Source: Xanthostigma xanthostigma | Taxonomy: Eukaryota; Arthropoda; Insecta; Raphidioptera; Raphidiidae | Assembly: GCA_963575645.1 (NCBI GenBank) | Contig: OY754465.1 | Location: forward strand, 45,472,401 to 45,536,400 | DNA length: 64,000 bases | Direction: 5' to 3' | Part shown: in pieces, positions 1 to 11,177 of the stretch | Position numbering within the stretch: the stretch's first letter is position 1 | Layout: each line of letters starts with the position of its first letter | Translations under genes and position numbers: made by a program | The notes under the pieces: model-generated | Databases searched by the model: none | What the model saw: only the letters and a program-made list of their open reading frames with translations | Told to the model about the DNA's origin: nothing

Positions 1-879
1 TGGGATAGATAAAATTACGAGCTTTTGTTTTGTCAGTGATTTAAAAAAAATGATTTTAAGCGTCTATGATCTGCAATATCTATATTTCTGTACAAAGATC
101 GTTGTCCTATGTAAGATTAAATAAAAAATCAGAAAAAAGCACTTTTTAAAGATAAACTTTTACTGAAATGTACTGCAAATGAAAAAATCATTTTTATAAT
201 TTTGGTTCCTAAATTATTTTAAAAGCATGGGTTGTAGACGTTATGATAGTCATGAATCCTGAATAATTTAGTGAAGTAGGGGTCTAGCGCGTTACGTTTC
301 GACGCTGGGGCACTTAAAAAAAACGGCTAAATTCAAGACTCCTCTACTAAATGGCAAAAAATGACTGAACAGCATCTGGAGACCTTCTAATTGCAGAAAA
401 TAAATTTTTTGCCAAATTACTCCCTGCAGAGACTTTCAAAATCCTTTCAAAAAATCGAAAAAAACGTCAAAAAAAATTGAATTTGAAGTTGAAACTTGAC
501 GGAATGGTTGATTGGGTGGTCCGGAATACGAGAAAAAATTTTCATGACTCCAAGTGACCGCACTTCCTTTCAACGATTCTTCAAAATTTGCACAGGCAAA
601 AATTCGCAAAGTCCTCGTTCGGTGGCAGAAATTCTTACCATTGGCAGATAATATTTTTTTCAAACTTTTTGGTACTAATAGAAAGTACCCAAAAATTATT
701 ATGTGCCAATTTTGTCACTGCTAGATCACAATCTGCCAATTAATGTAGGTACTTATCATAAATGCTTTTCCTTGATATCAAACTTTTCGAGAACATGACG
801 CGTTTTTGCAAGGTCGATTTTGGCAGAAAACTACCTCGCGGGATTCCTTACAACAAGACGAACCGTTTGAGCAAAAGAA
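1..879. other. Unassigned AT-rich stretch
   Basis: No gene, RNA or mobile-element signature recognised. Short open frames here lack similarity to any family I know and have AT-rich, repeat-like codon use. Confidence 0.4.
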
Positions 880-1402
880 CCCCGCATAAACCGTATGGGA
901 TTTGGTTCTCGATTAAATTGATTGAAAATGGTTTTATTTTATAGTTTAAAAGTTACTAAGAAAAAGTGTCTATGGGCGCATAGCCTAAAAACCAATAGAT
1001 TTTTAGTTACAGATGTGTTTAGCGAGATTTTAGATGTAGGAAAATCCATTGAATTCACAAACATGTTCCATGTTCAACTTTTGAGCTTCTTTTTAGAAAT
1101 AGAAAATTAGTCGAAAATTAGGTAATATTGAAAGGTGTCACCCTGTATAAAATAATATTGTCATATTCGAATTCAGCGCACTCGAAAACACATTTCTAGA
1201 GCTTATGATTTTTTAAGATTGCGAATTCAATGGATATCCCTTATCTAAAATCTCGCTAAACATATCTATGGTAAAAATCTATTGGTTTTTAGGTTATGCG
1301 CGCATGGAAACTTTTTCTTAGTGATCTAACTTTAAAATAAAACCATTTCAATCAACTTTACTGAGAACCAAATCCTCTAAGGTTTGTGCGGGGTCCCTTA
1401 GT
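880..1402. repeat. Imperfect inverted repeat (fold-back element)
   Basis: Arms at about 880-1065 and 1215-1402 are reverse complements of each other at roughly 80-85% identity, separated by about 150 bp. Both arms carry the phrases ACCCCGCA, CCTAAAAACCAATAGATTTT and GTTTAGCGAGATTTTAGAT. The arrangement suggests an old non-autonomous fold-back element. No target duplication was identified, so the outer edges are approximate. Confidence 0.6.
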
Positions 1403-1470
1403 TACTAGAATTTCGCATAAATGTATGTTTCACATCTGCCAGGTGTCCCACGACGGCTCCTAATTTTTTT
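1395..1470 (+). repeat. Dispersed repeat family C, partial copy
   Basis: Contains TTAGTTACTAGAATTT followed by TGTTTCACATCTGCCAGG and a CCTAATTTTTTT end. The same order recurs at 15885-16010 (same strand) and about 3355-3480 (opposite strand). Nature of the family unknown. Confidence 0.5.
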
Positions 1471-1996
1471 TATCTATAGTACTATTTATATTGATTTGCT
1501 ATTCATTCGTTTATAACATTTTTAATGTTTTTGACAATGCATGAGTTTTTTAACGTCCATAAATATAATCTGTGTTAACATAACACATTAAAGAGAGGTG
1601 GGAAGATCAACTATAATAACCTTTATCACTGATGTGTGAATATTTTTTCATTCATGTATTCTGTAGTTAATTATTGCCAAGTGAGTTAACACATCTGCGG
1701 TATGAAAACCGTATGAATGTTTTTATAAATAAATTATCCACTAAAATAAACAAACAGTGAGTAGGCGAACAACACATGCGTATTTCAAAATATTATGTAA
1801 CAGAAGTGGGACCGCGTGGCAAATTGTGCACGATGCTCTAATGTTCTGGGTGTATAATAATACTCTGCTGTTTATATTTATAAATAAAAATGTCGCCCCT
1901 ATCGATTCTATTCTCTCTGCCTCGGCAGTCAGTGTAGGTTTTGGTTCGACATCTCATACCTGTCTTCAAATTTAGTCTATCGTGGATTATTATCTA
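1471..1996. other. Unassigned stretch
   Basis: AT-rich DNA between the family C copy and the Helitron. Nothing recognised on either strand. Confidence 0.35.
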
Positions 1997-2722
1997 CTAG
2001 CGGTCCCGCCCGGTTTTACCCGGGTGCAAAAGACCGAATGGGGAAGGAAGGGACATGAGTACGCTTAGTTTGCCGAGATGAATGTTGTGTCCAAACTTCA
2101 TAATGATCGGCGTTATCGTTCAAAAGTTTTTGTCGTTAAAAAGCAGTATTCATACTTTTTTTAAGTAATCAATTTCTTTTAATATAATAAATATTTAATT
2201 GAAAACACTGTAGGAATTTTTTTTTTAAATAGGTTGTAACAGTTTTCAAATGAGTTATTAATTAGATTTATTTAATTTTAATTAGTCGTAATAAAATTTT
2301 AAAAAATTGAAATGTAAGCTTTAGAAGCAAGCAATGTAGAAAATAAAAAAAAAAAAAACATTAAAAACATATTTGTCCATTGTGGGACTCGAACCCACGA
2401 CCCTGAGATTAAGAGTCGCGCACTCTACCGACTGAGCTAACCGAGCTGGTACGTGCGGCGCTAATATTCGGATACTCAGTTAAGGCAAATTTCACCTGAA
2501 TATAAGTATATGGTGAAAAATGTTGACTGACATTCTGTAACATTTTTCATTGATTTTCCGCTCCTATTGGTCGTAGCGTGATATTATATAGCCTATAGCC
2601 TTCCTCGATAAATGGGCTATCCAACAAAAAAATTTTTTTTCAATTCGAACCAGTAGTTCCTGAGATTAGCGCGTTCAAACAAACAAACAAACAAACTCTT
2701 CTGCTTTATATATTAATATAGA
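1997..2722 (-). mobile_element. Helitron-like element carrying a tRNA-Lys-like block
   Basis: Read on the minus strand it starts TCTATATTAATATATAAAGC (a second TCTA start lies 10 bp further out, at 2732), followed by TTTGTTTG repeats. It ends in CTAG at 1997-2000, with a CCCGG/CCGGG stem just inside that end. A 5' TC, a hairpin and a terminal CTAG are the diagnostic features of Helitrons, and the TTTGTTTG start resembles non-autonomous insect Helitrons. It has no coding capacity. A tRNA-Lys-like segment sits in the middle. A second copy, also minus strand, is at about 63320-64000. Confidence 0.65.
2374..2446 (-). pseudogene. tRNA-Lys(CTT)-like pseudogene inside a Helitron
   Basis: On the minus strand the block has an A box (TAGCTCAGTCGGTAGAG), a loop CTCTTAA with anticodon CTT, and a B box (GGGTTCGAGTCCC). 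It matches the layout of insect tRNA-Lys. Two acceptor-stem pairs and two anticodon-stem pairs are broken, so a working tRNA is unlikely. The D and T arms are intact, so internal RNA polymerase III promoter elements may persist. The copy at 63649-63720 keeps the CTT triplet but has diverged more. Confidence 0.7.
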
Positions 2723-2795
2723 TTAGTATAGATTCGTCTTGAATAATAATAAGACTCCGGTCACTTCACTCGTTCGTAAATTTAAGATAAAACTT

Positions 2796-2972
2796 AAAAA
2801 AAAATTGAACCTCCTTCAAAAAAGGAACAGAAAAAAGCATAAAATAACAAATTTTTGAGGTCGGCTCCAATTTAATATACCTATACATAAAACGTGATAG
2901 TAATTAAATTGGTGCGGACCTCAAAATTTTATTATTATTTTACGCTTTTTAGAGACTATTTTTTGAAGGGGG
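2796..2972. repeat. Inverted repeat with about 75-bp arms
   Basis: TTGAACCTCCTTCAAAAAA on the left pairs with TTTTTTGAAGGGGGTTCAA on the right. Inside, AGGTC and CCAATTTAAT pair with ATTAAATTGG and GACCT. Probably a short fold-back MITE. Confidence 0.6.
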
Positions 2973-3023
2973 TTCAATTATAAAAAAAAAAGTTTTTTAT
3001 TTAAATTTTTTAGTGGTTTCATT

Positions 3024-3243
3024 AGTGTCTAATGAAATCGAAGAGCAACGTTCACGCCGACAACTACAACCATTGCAATATTTCTTTGATTTTGTTGATT
3101 TTCTTAAAAGTTACTGAGTCGATTGTGCTAAAATTTATATGGGATCAATTTTGAAATATTTTTAGTGTCTAATGAAACCGAAAAGTAACATTCACGCTGA
3201 CAACTAAACTTTTGCAATATTTCTTCGATTTTTGTTAATTTTC
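3024..3243. repeat. Direct repeat, period about 137 bp
   Basis: The phrase TAGTGTCTAATGAAA(T/C)CG, then CAACGTTCACGCCGACAACT or a close variant, then GCAATATTTCTT, occurs at about 3024-3104 and 3161-3243. This is one diverged tandem duplication with no coding content. Confidence 0.65.
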
Positions 3244-3354
3244 TAAAAAACCAACTAAATCGATTTATGAATATTCTGAGCAAAATGACGTCAATAATAA
3301 TATCTTTTTTATGTCGGTTAATAAAATAGTTTGCTATCTTTAAAAAAATGAGAG

Positions 3355-3600
3355 CTATCGTGGGACGCCTGGCCAGGATTGAAACACAAATATAAACGAA
3401 ATTATAGTAACTAAATTTCGCCCTGTAAACTAAAAAAATTCTAGTAACTAACTATTGCCCTGTAACTAAATTTTGCTCTGTCATCTAGTAGTGGCCTTTA
3501 ACAAAAACCAAGTTATAATCCAACGCATACACAAAGCGTTACGCGATGTCATCTATGGAAATGCTAGTAACTAAATTTCGCCCTGTTCTTAAGATGTTAA
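3355..3600 (-). repeat. Dispersed repeat family C, inverted copy
   Basis: Reverse complement of the 15885-16010 copy: GTGGGACGCCTGGC, then repeated TAACTAAATTTCGCCCTGT units (about 3410, 3465 and 3570). The short unit TTAGTTACAGGGCGAAATTT is itself tandemly repeated. Confidence 0.5.
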
Positions 3601-3739
3601 CTTTAACTAAAGCCACGTTTAATTCACCGAACACAAACGTAACATCATCCCATAAAACGACGTCCATAAAAATGTCGCCTTAATTGTACGGCTTTACTCC
3701 CAACAACCGCGCCATTAGATATTTCACATCAAATTGTAT

Positions 3740-4370
3740 TTTACCATTATAACCCACAAGTAGGGAATGATACTAGTTTACGTCAAAAATCACTTTTCAA
3801 AAATTTTACAATATCTTTTCATTTTGAGGTCCCCCGACATATTTTGAAAAAAAAAAAACTCTGTGCGTCTATTAGTCTGTGAACACAATACAAGTCAAAC
3901 GGATGAGCGGATTGCAACTAAATTTTGGGAGGATGTTTGGTATGCAAATATGAAGAGCCCTATTGTTTTTGGGGAAAATCGGCGAATGCGCAGAAGAGAT
4001 ATATGCTTTAACGTTGTTTTTTATATACTTTTCATAACGGCTTATTATTCTATTTATTTTTCAAGAAAGTTTAGTTTTTTCTTAACTTTATATTTCCGGA
4101 AATATTTTAAAAATAAAAAAAATCAGCCGCTATTTTGGTTTATGGATCTGTCAGAAATAAACTAATTCGGCTTGCTTTGATTAATTTTTACATGACGTGG
4201 AACATATTATGTAGGTAACCATGGAAACGAATAGAAAATATCATATTAAAAACCAGCCATTACCCGCGTCACCTCACGCGATATCAGAACTATTATTTTC
4301 TTTATTATAAACAAATGTCAACATTTTTGAAGTTGGAATGGTCCCGTCGCCCAATTGGCTGGATTTTTTA
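3740..4370 (-). repeat. Dispersed repeat family A, copy 1
   Basis: Collinear with 6376-6987. It starts TTACCATT(A/C)(T/C)AACCCACAAG and ends GTTGGAATGGTCCCGTCGC. Near its right third it carries CATTACCCGCGTCACCTCACG, shown here only in part, which on the minus strand looks like a Helitron 3' hairpin (CGCGTGA/TGACGCG). In copy 2 this is followed by CTAG; here the CTAG is mutated. The ends ACCATTCCAAC and GTTGGAATGGT are also mutual inverted repeats, so the family's class is ambiguous. Confidence 0.55.
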
Positions 4371-5148
4371 AGTATTTTAAGCTTTAGATTTCTGTATTGA
4401 GTTACTTGAAGTAATTATTTTCCCGAATTTCTCGGCAATACTTGAGAATATTTTATATTTTTTTGCATTATTTTACTGTTTCCGGTGGGTTTGATTTATT
4501 GATGTGAACAAATTGCTTTATGAGAGCACATCTCCATTATTAGTGTTTTTCTAGTGGCACTTTTTCATCAAGCAGACAGTCAAAGCTTGGACGACAGTAA
4601 TATTGTTTTTAACGAGACACTAAACTGCCTAACATAAAACTGGCAATAAAATTCTTCTCGACCGAACGTTAATTTGTGTCCACTAATGGCCGACTATCAA
4701 AACTTCGGTCACAATTTAATTAAAGCAGCTGCATTGACAAATTGAGCTAAACGTGTGGCTTTAACGTCATTGATTCATTAAAAGCACATTCCAGATTATG
4801 GAACGTTAATCAGTTTTCAGTTACGTAACATTTTGTAAATTTATACAGTTTTCAATTTTTAACCATTACCTAATAATTGAAATCTAATAAAAGCTTTAGC
4901 AGCTGACGCCATTAATTTTGCTTTTTTTAAAAACGCTATTGAGTTCAATTTGAAAAAAGTTCAGAATCATTTACATATTGACAATTTATGTTAGGCGAGA
5001 CAACCCTGCTATGTTATTACAATTATCTGAATTTTAACTGATGGGCACAATTTTATTGAAGATAAACTTTTTAAGGCACGACTTCAGAGTAACTCAAATC
5101 TGTTTTCGGTCGGAACTTCGGAAGTAACTTACGTGTTATTTTCGCTAT
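4371..5148. other. Unassigned AT-rich stretch
   Basis: Nothing recognised beyond low-complexity T- and A-runs. Confidence 0.35.
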
Positions 5149-5318
5149 TTAAAGGCATCGACTGACAGATGGTGGCATCAAAACCCATCTGTAGAAACCA
5201 TCTTGAACGAAAAGGTAAACATAGGCGCGGACGCAAACCAATTTTGTGATTGGTTCCCTCTATTTAAAGGTATCGGCTGACAGCTGGCGGTATCAAAACG
5301 CATTTGTAGGAAACATAG
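5149..5318. repeat. Direct repeat, period about 108 bp
   Basis: CTATTTAAAGGCATCGACTG at about 5150-5210 is repeated as CTATTTAAAGGTATCGGCTG at about 5257-5318. Each is followed by a similar GGTGGCATCAAAAC or GGCGGTATCAAAAC tail. A local duplication of unknown meaning; each unit holds a TATTTAAA box. Confidence 0.55.
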
Positions 5319-6375
5319 CTACGGATGTAAAGCAATAAGCGTAGGCAATCCCAATTCCCAAAAATTGAGAGTGGTAAAAACAAATTAAAAGTTTTACTTC
5401 ACCCACGCTTAAGTACATTATTGTTTTGGTTTTGTTCCATGGTATTATAAATACTAAAGTACAGTCGACTATTACGGTATGAATTGCATTGGGCATCCTC
5501 AGATTGGTATCTAATAGAAAGGTTGCTCAGTCGGCCACCTTCTCCCAGTTCCAGAATTAATGGAAATAGAGGTAATACGAAGGCATGGAATCATTTATAC
5601 CAAAACGGTTTCGATTCTCGACAACTTTAATTAGTATGACTCGACGTGCTGAAGTTCACACAGCTATCATTCAATTTGGTTGAAAAGCTGCAACGATAAT
5701 TTCTAATTGTTTGTGTTTACATTTTTATAATGGTGCGACTTACCTTTCGATATTAATGCCCTATTAATTTCAATAAGGTTTGATTTAACAATAGATAAGC
5801 TGAAAAATTTACATTAATTACACGAAAATTTATCAATTTCAAAACATCATTGCGAACTGAATTTAAATGTTTTTCGACAATAAAATTACTCATTACTGCG
5901 TCATTCTATCAAGTTTTGCAATTTTATACATCAAAGTAGATACAATAACGAGCATATTCGTATATAACAAGTAATAAAAATCGCAATCCAAGTATAAAAG
6001 TTTTTAAATTAAAATTGAAAAAAATCGTAAGATTTAAAAAAAAATACGTAACAATATTGATGAAACTACATAAGTGCGCTAGACAAGATTTGAGACTTTT
6101 GTCCAACGTCGAAGTAAGAACTTAAGGGAGCTGGTAACCCTCTTTTAAATTCAACGGTTCCTGAAATAATGAGTCTGCGCACACTTACCCGCTGCACTAG
6201 GCGAGGTCAGTAGTCGAGATGGGGTTTTTGTTTTTTTTTTGCCAGAGCGTTAATCTAGAGACACCTCCCCCTTGTGTCGCTCTCCTGATTCCCACCCTTT
6301 GGAAAAAATTATAAAAAATTTTGAACACAACAATTTTGTAGGAAAATTAATTCTATACAAAAAATCTTCCTAGTT
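5319..6375. other. Unassigned stretch
   Basis: Moderately AT-rich, with no coding or repeat signature that I can support. A short poly-T run lies near 6230. Confidence 0.35.
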
Positions 6376-6987
6376 TTTTACCATTCCAACCCACAAGTGG
6401 GGAATGGTACTAGTTTAGGTCAAAAATCACTTTTCAAAAATTTTACAATATCTTTCCGTTTTGAGGTCCCTCGAATCCAAAAAACATATTTTTGGAAAAT
6501 CTCTGTACGTCTGTTAGTCTGTTTGTCTGTGAACACGATAGTCAAACGGATGAGCCCTATTGTTTTTGGGGAAAAACGGCGCATGCGCAGAAGAGATATA
6601 TGCTAAAACGGTATTTTTTATATAATAATGGTATACTTTTCATAACGGCTTATTATTTTATTTATTTTTTCAAGAAAGTTTTGTTAAAAAAATTTTTTTC
6701 TAAACTTTATAGTTTCGGAAATATTTTGAAAAAAAAATTATCCGCTCTTTTGTTTTATGGATCTGTCAGAAATAAGCTAGTTAGGCATGCTTTGATTAAT
6801 TTTTACATGACGTGGAACATACTATGTAGGTAACCATGGCAACGAATAGTTAATATCATATTGAATATACTAGCCATTACCCGCGTCACCTCACGCGATA
6901 TCAGAAATTTTATTTTCTTTATTATAATCAAATGTCAACATTTTTGAAGTTGGAATGGTCCCGTCGCGCAATTGGCTGGAATTTTTT
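6376..6987 (-). repeat. Dispersed repeat family A, copy 2
   Basis: Full-length sister of 3740-4370, sharing left end, right end and internal order, including GGCGCATGCGCAGAAGAGAT and CATGACGTGGAACATA. At 6880 it reads ACTAGCCATTACCCGCGTCA: on the minus strand a CGCGTGAGGTGACGCG stem-loop followed by CTAG, a typical Helitron 3' terminus. A truncated third copy is at 45598. Confidence 0.6.
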
Positions 6988-7011
6988 CTGTAAATGTGAT
7001 CCTTTAGGAAT

Positions 7012-7075
7012 TACTGGCCTTCAAAGATGATCATTTATGGAAATTTTACAGAAATGATCATCTTTGAAGGCTAGT
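7012..7075. repeat. Short near-perfect hairpin
   Basis: ACTGGCCTTCAAAGATGATC pairs with GATCATCTTTGAAGGCTAGT across a short AT-rich loop; one mismatch in about 25 bp. It lies just outside family A copy 2. Confidence 0.7.
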
Positions 7076-8202
7076 ATCCGCAAACTAGTGCTTTTATAAA
7101 TTTGTAAGTCCGGTCTTATCGAACCGATTTTATTAAAATTTTAGCAGCACATTTTTGTCTTTACTAAAGGCTTAAATTTCACACACTCACACACATTAAT
7201 GTACACAATCCATAAAATAGTGTCAGATTGGTCAGGAGGGTATGGTTAATCCGACTCCCAGGTCACGCCGTCCTTTTTAGTGTATTTTCCATATGACACT
7301 AAAAAGATTTCAATTAACAGCGTTTGTACGGGCAACTTTTGAAATTGTATTCAAAGATATAATTGTATTTTGTTTTATCTTTTTATGAAAATATGTTGCA
7401 GAATTAATGTCTTGAAGTTTATTAAACGAACTGAGATAACCTATTAGGTATTTTATGAGTTCCTTTTCACATTACGAGACGTAAATGTACTGTATCATAA
7501 AAAAGAAAAAAAAAACCGTTTAAGGAAAAATCCCACCACGTACAAAATGCCCTAGTTATTTCCTACAGAATTGTCATAAATTTCATATGTGAAAACTGGA
7601 GCTTATAATGGCAGAAGCTGCGACGAAAAAAGCACTATCAACTTATGTGTCTGAATCGTGCCTCTTTTTTCTAACGTTCATTTGTCCAAGTAGCTACATT
7701 AGCTTTCGTGAACTGCAGTCTGCGACGTTTATCGAACTAACTCACATACTGGACATTTCGGAAACATAAAAGTAACTTTTCTTGGATTACCTTCGTCGAA
7801 TTAAATTATTTTTTATAATTTTAATTTAGCTTTATATTTTTCGATTATATAGATTAAAAAATACGTTACCATTGTTATTTATGTCAGTAGCACTGTTAAA
7901 AAAATTAGAAGTATCCCGCAAAATATTTGTTTGTGCCTATAAAAGCTGAAGCCAAAACACATTATATTTTTGTTAAAAAAAAGAAAATAGCTTTTAGAGA
8001 AGAAGTCCGATAAAAGCTTTGCCTTTTTTGGTATTAGAGTAAATACTTATAAAACAATTTGAAATGTTTTGCATGCGCGGTTGAACAGCGAATATTTTGC
8101 ATGTTTCCACTGTAAACATTCAAGGTCAACAAAAGCCATAGAAGGTTATGTGCCAGTATTATTTTTTAGTGTTATTTTTTCGTTTGCAAAGTGCCAGCAC
8201 AA
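7076..8202. other. Unassigned stretch
   Basis: No feature recognised; AT-rich with scattered poly-A runs (for example near 7500 and 7975). Confidence 0.35.
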
Positions 8203-8559
8203 ATGACAGATAGGTTCAAATATAGTGGATGGTATTTTCATTTTGTACGTTTTCTTGTTCCAAAGCAGTCTGCCGAATGCACAAGCAAAGCAGAAACGAT
8301 GCACAATCTTGCGCCTTGTATTAAATCCGAGTCTCATAAGAACTGTCGCGTATGTCTCTGGCGACATGTCCTGGCGAAGGGTGCTTCTCTTTTGCAAGCA
8401 AAACAATTTCAATGTCGCCCGGGAAGACAAAACGATTCAACCAGATTACTGTTTTTAACGACGCAGCTGTTGGAAATTTTCTGTGACGTTAAAAAGGAAA
8501 TGATTCAACAGCGAAGAAACATAAGAGACCTTGAGCGCAAGAAAAGAATGGATAATTGA
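8203..8559 (+). CDS. Unassigned ORF with a basic C-terminal tail
   Basis: An ATG at 8203 opens 118 codons ending in TGA. I do not recognise the product. It is cysteine-, lysine- and arginine-rich, including a CRVCLWRH segment, and ends in a charged, helix-prone tail (KKEMIQQRRNIRDLERKK) of the sort seen at the C-terminus of some MADF or Myb/SANT-like proteins. The local base composition is less AT-rich than its surroundings. An acceptor-like TTTTTAACGACGCAG lies at about 8452-8466, so the last 30 codons might be a separate exon. It could equally be a chance ORF or a decayed transposon gene, because other frames here are also open for 70 or more codons. There is no matching neighbour. Confidence 0.25.
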   Translation: MTDRFKYSGWYFHFVRFLVPKQSAECTSKAETMHNLAPCIKSESHKNCRVCLWRHVLAKGASLLQAKQFQCRPGRQNDSTRLLFLTTQLLEIFCDVKKEMIQQRRNIRDLERKKRMDN

Positions 8560-9471
8560 ATACAAAGACACATTTACACGTGTTAACCATAATATGTAGC
8601 AATAGTTTTTCGTGGGTTTTATATAATTGTATAGCCGTCAAAGTACTATAATAGAAAATATGTGTGTTGATAAGTAATTTATGTATAGTATTTATAAATA
8701 CAATGTTCCCTATAATTTTTTCGCTGACTGCGTGGTACAAAAGTATATGGGAGCAAAAATGTTCAAAACGTATGTAAAAGTGTGCCAGTGGGGGTATATT
8801 CCTAGCACTTCTCTTTATATACAAATGAACATCAACGGTCTGGAAGTTATGAAGGTTAAGAATCTTTCTGGATTTTTCCGAAACGAATGAATAATGCCAT
8901 TTTGTAGGGTCATGACATACTGATTGATTAAATATGATCTACATCTTTTCAGTCGTTTTATATTTTTTGTTAATTAGTCCTTATTTTTGGAAGTAGGAAG
9001 ATAGTATGAAAACCTCCTCTAAAGACTCCTTTAAAAACATTAAGTTTAAAATTTTGTTTGAATCCTAGGCATTTGTACGTACGGACGGACAGACATCCAA
9101 ACATATTTTTTTTCGGTTTATATGTAATGATCATACGTTATATCTTAGTCCGTCGAAATCTCGAGTTCGATTTTTTCGCGACGTGACAAGACTTTCTTTA
9201 CGACTTTGATCACTCGAAAGTGAAAACAAATAAAAATTATTTGTTTGGTCTTCAGATGAAATTTTAATACAACTTATTGCTGAATAAGAAATGAGTCAGT
9301 AAGCTTTCTTGACTTTATATTAATAGATTATGTGACTGTCTGTTTTTATTCTATTTCAGTTTTGAAATCTGCTGCACATTGCCGTCTAAAGGTCTATTTA
9401 CACATTAACGATCTTCCAGCCGAAACTGACCTGGCACGAAACCTTTTACAGTAGTAAATTAATATACAGTG
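8560..9471. other. Unassigned stretch
   Basis: Nothing convincing. Around 9080-9200 there is a GTACGGACGGACAGACATCC phrase of the kind often seen in insect repeat tails, but no second copy is present in the window. Confidence 0.35.
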
Positions 9472-9650
9472 AATTTCATTTAAGACGCAATATATACATG
9501 GGTTTTGTTAATATGATAGCTATGGAAATCATTAATGCATTGAGTGATCGTACGTGATTTATGTGGAATGATTTTCTGAAATGCATTAATGATTTCCATA
9601 GCTACCATATCAACAAAACTCATGTATATATTGCCTCCTAAAAGAAATGT
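9472..9650. mobile_element. Short MITE with about 70-bp terminal inverted repeats
   Basis: CGCAATATATACATGGGTTT through GCTATGGAAATCATTAATGC on the left is mirrored by GCATTAATGATTTCCATAGC through AAACTCATGTATATATTGC on the right, around a 35-bp spacer. It has no coding capacity. The left end follows a TATACAG, suggesting a Tc1/mariner-type MITE, but the right flank is unclear. Confidence 0.6.
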
Positions 9651-10183
9651 ATTGCATGATATTTTCGGTTCAAACTAGGCTTATTGGTTACGTCACTGTT
9701 ATTTTGTTACACGCTTCTGTGCAAACAGACGAAGGTTTTTCTAAGTGTTGGGCAAAACAATTCTTTTTTGTTGCTCCTACAAAGTCCGCAGAAATATTTG
9801 GTTCTCGGACAGTGTCGGGTTTGATGTAGACAAAGTTGACACTGTTCATCCGTGGTGACAACTATTAATTATTTGTCTGTGAATTTTGCCCGGTTTTAAA
9901 TGAACATTGTTGACTATATTTAATTTATGTGAGCGGAATTGCGTTTGTGTTGTTCATTTTTGAGGACTGATGTTAACGATATGCAAATGTTAGATTGCTC
10001 AACCAATACCAACTCTGAATACACTGCGGATTATGCATTTTCAGGAATTTGAAGTTACTATGAATTTAAAAATAAACACCTTTTATTATTGAAAACGGGA
10101 CAGTTTTTAATCTGAGAACTGGGGAAAGATCAACTAATTTCAGTTTATTTTTAGAAATAAAAAATATTAATTTGTTTTATATA
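9651..10183. other. Unassigned stretch
   Basis: No supported feature. Confidence 0.35.
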
Positions 10184-11177
10184 CACGGTGTCCCAACAAG
10201 AACTTGACCCCCATAAAAAATCCAAAAACACGTCGATTTTTATATCAAAGGGGACAAATTTCTATGCAAAAATCATTTCTGCCATTGTAGCCCTGTGCGG
10301 GGGGTAGAAACTCCCAAATTTTTTAATGGGACTGGGGGTCAAATGAAACCTAATTTGCAAGGGTTTTTCATTACTTACACAACCGTATTTGTTTGTTTCA
10401 ATTCGATCGATATGTTACCGAGAAATTGCTTCTTGAATTGTCGAAGTTAAAAAACTAATAAAAGTAAAAAACGGTTTAAACTATCGAATATATTGCTGGA
10501 AATGACTTCCAACAATTGCCATACAATAATACATTCTGCATTCAAATCCAGATCTTAGATTTCTCAAGACCTTAAGAGTTATTAGCTGGCATTCAGCGAT
10601 AATTCTTTGTCAGAGTTCTTGTGTATTTTCGGGTTGAGTGACGTAAACGGTTGATTTCAGATGACCCCAGAGAAAGAAATCTAGGGGGTTTAAATCTGAA
10701 GATCTAGCTGGCCATTCTATTGAACCCGACCAATCCATCGTCCGGGAGAACGCTCATTCAAAAACTCTTGAACCTGAACAGGATAATGTGGGGATGCACC
10801 ATCTTGCTGAAAAGTTATCTAATCTTCATTTGAAGCAATACATTCAATAGTTTAAAAATGTTTAAACCTTTTTGTGCTTTTATTAGTTTTATAACTTCGA
10901 AAATTCAAAAAGCAATTTCTCGGTAATAAATCGATCAAATTGAAAAGAACAAATAGGTTGTGTAATGAAAACCCCTTCCAAATTAGGAATCATTTGACAC
11001 CCTTTTAAAAAAAAATGTGTGTGGTTTACTACTCCCCACACAGGGTTAGAGTTGTAGGAACGATTTTTGCATAAACATTGACCCCTTTGATATAAAAGTC
11101 GACTTGTTTTTGGATTTTTGTAAAAACGTTTATTTGCCAAGTTTTATGGAGGTACAAGTTTTCGTTGGGACACCGTG
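10184..11177 (-). mobile_element. Decayed Tc1/mariner-family transposon with long TIRs
   Basis: The ends CACGGTGTCCCAAC and GTTGGGACACCGTG are perfect inverted repeats, each flanked by TA, the target duplication of this superfamily. Similarity between the arms continues inward for about 300 bp each (10184 to about 10505, about 10840 to 11177), which is unusually long. Between them lies part of a transposase on the minus strand. At about 1 kb it is shorter than an intact element (about 1.3 kb), so most of the gene has been lost. Confidence 0.8.
10570..10820 (-). pseudogene. Tc1/mariner transposase C-terminal remnant
   Basis: Minus-strand translation gives FQQDGASPHY followed by VQVQEFLNERSPGRWIGR. 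After a frame change it gives WPARSSDLNPLDFFLWGHLK and STVYVTQPENTQEL. These are the second and third catalytic blocks of mariner-type transposases (the D of QQDGA and the D of SSDLNPLDF), which cut and rejoin the element's ends. At least one frameshift and an in-frame stop separate the blocks, and the N-terminal DNA-binding domain and first catalytic aspartate are missing. It lies between the two long TIR arms. Confidence 0.85.

Noticed and set aside
2374-2446. Functional tRNA-Lys gene
   Set aside because: Mismatches in the acceptor and anticodon stems, position inside a Helitron, and a second degenerate copy indicate a pseudogene.
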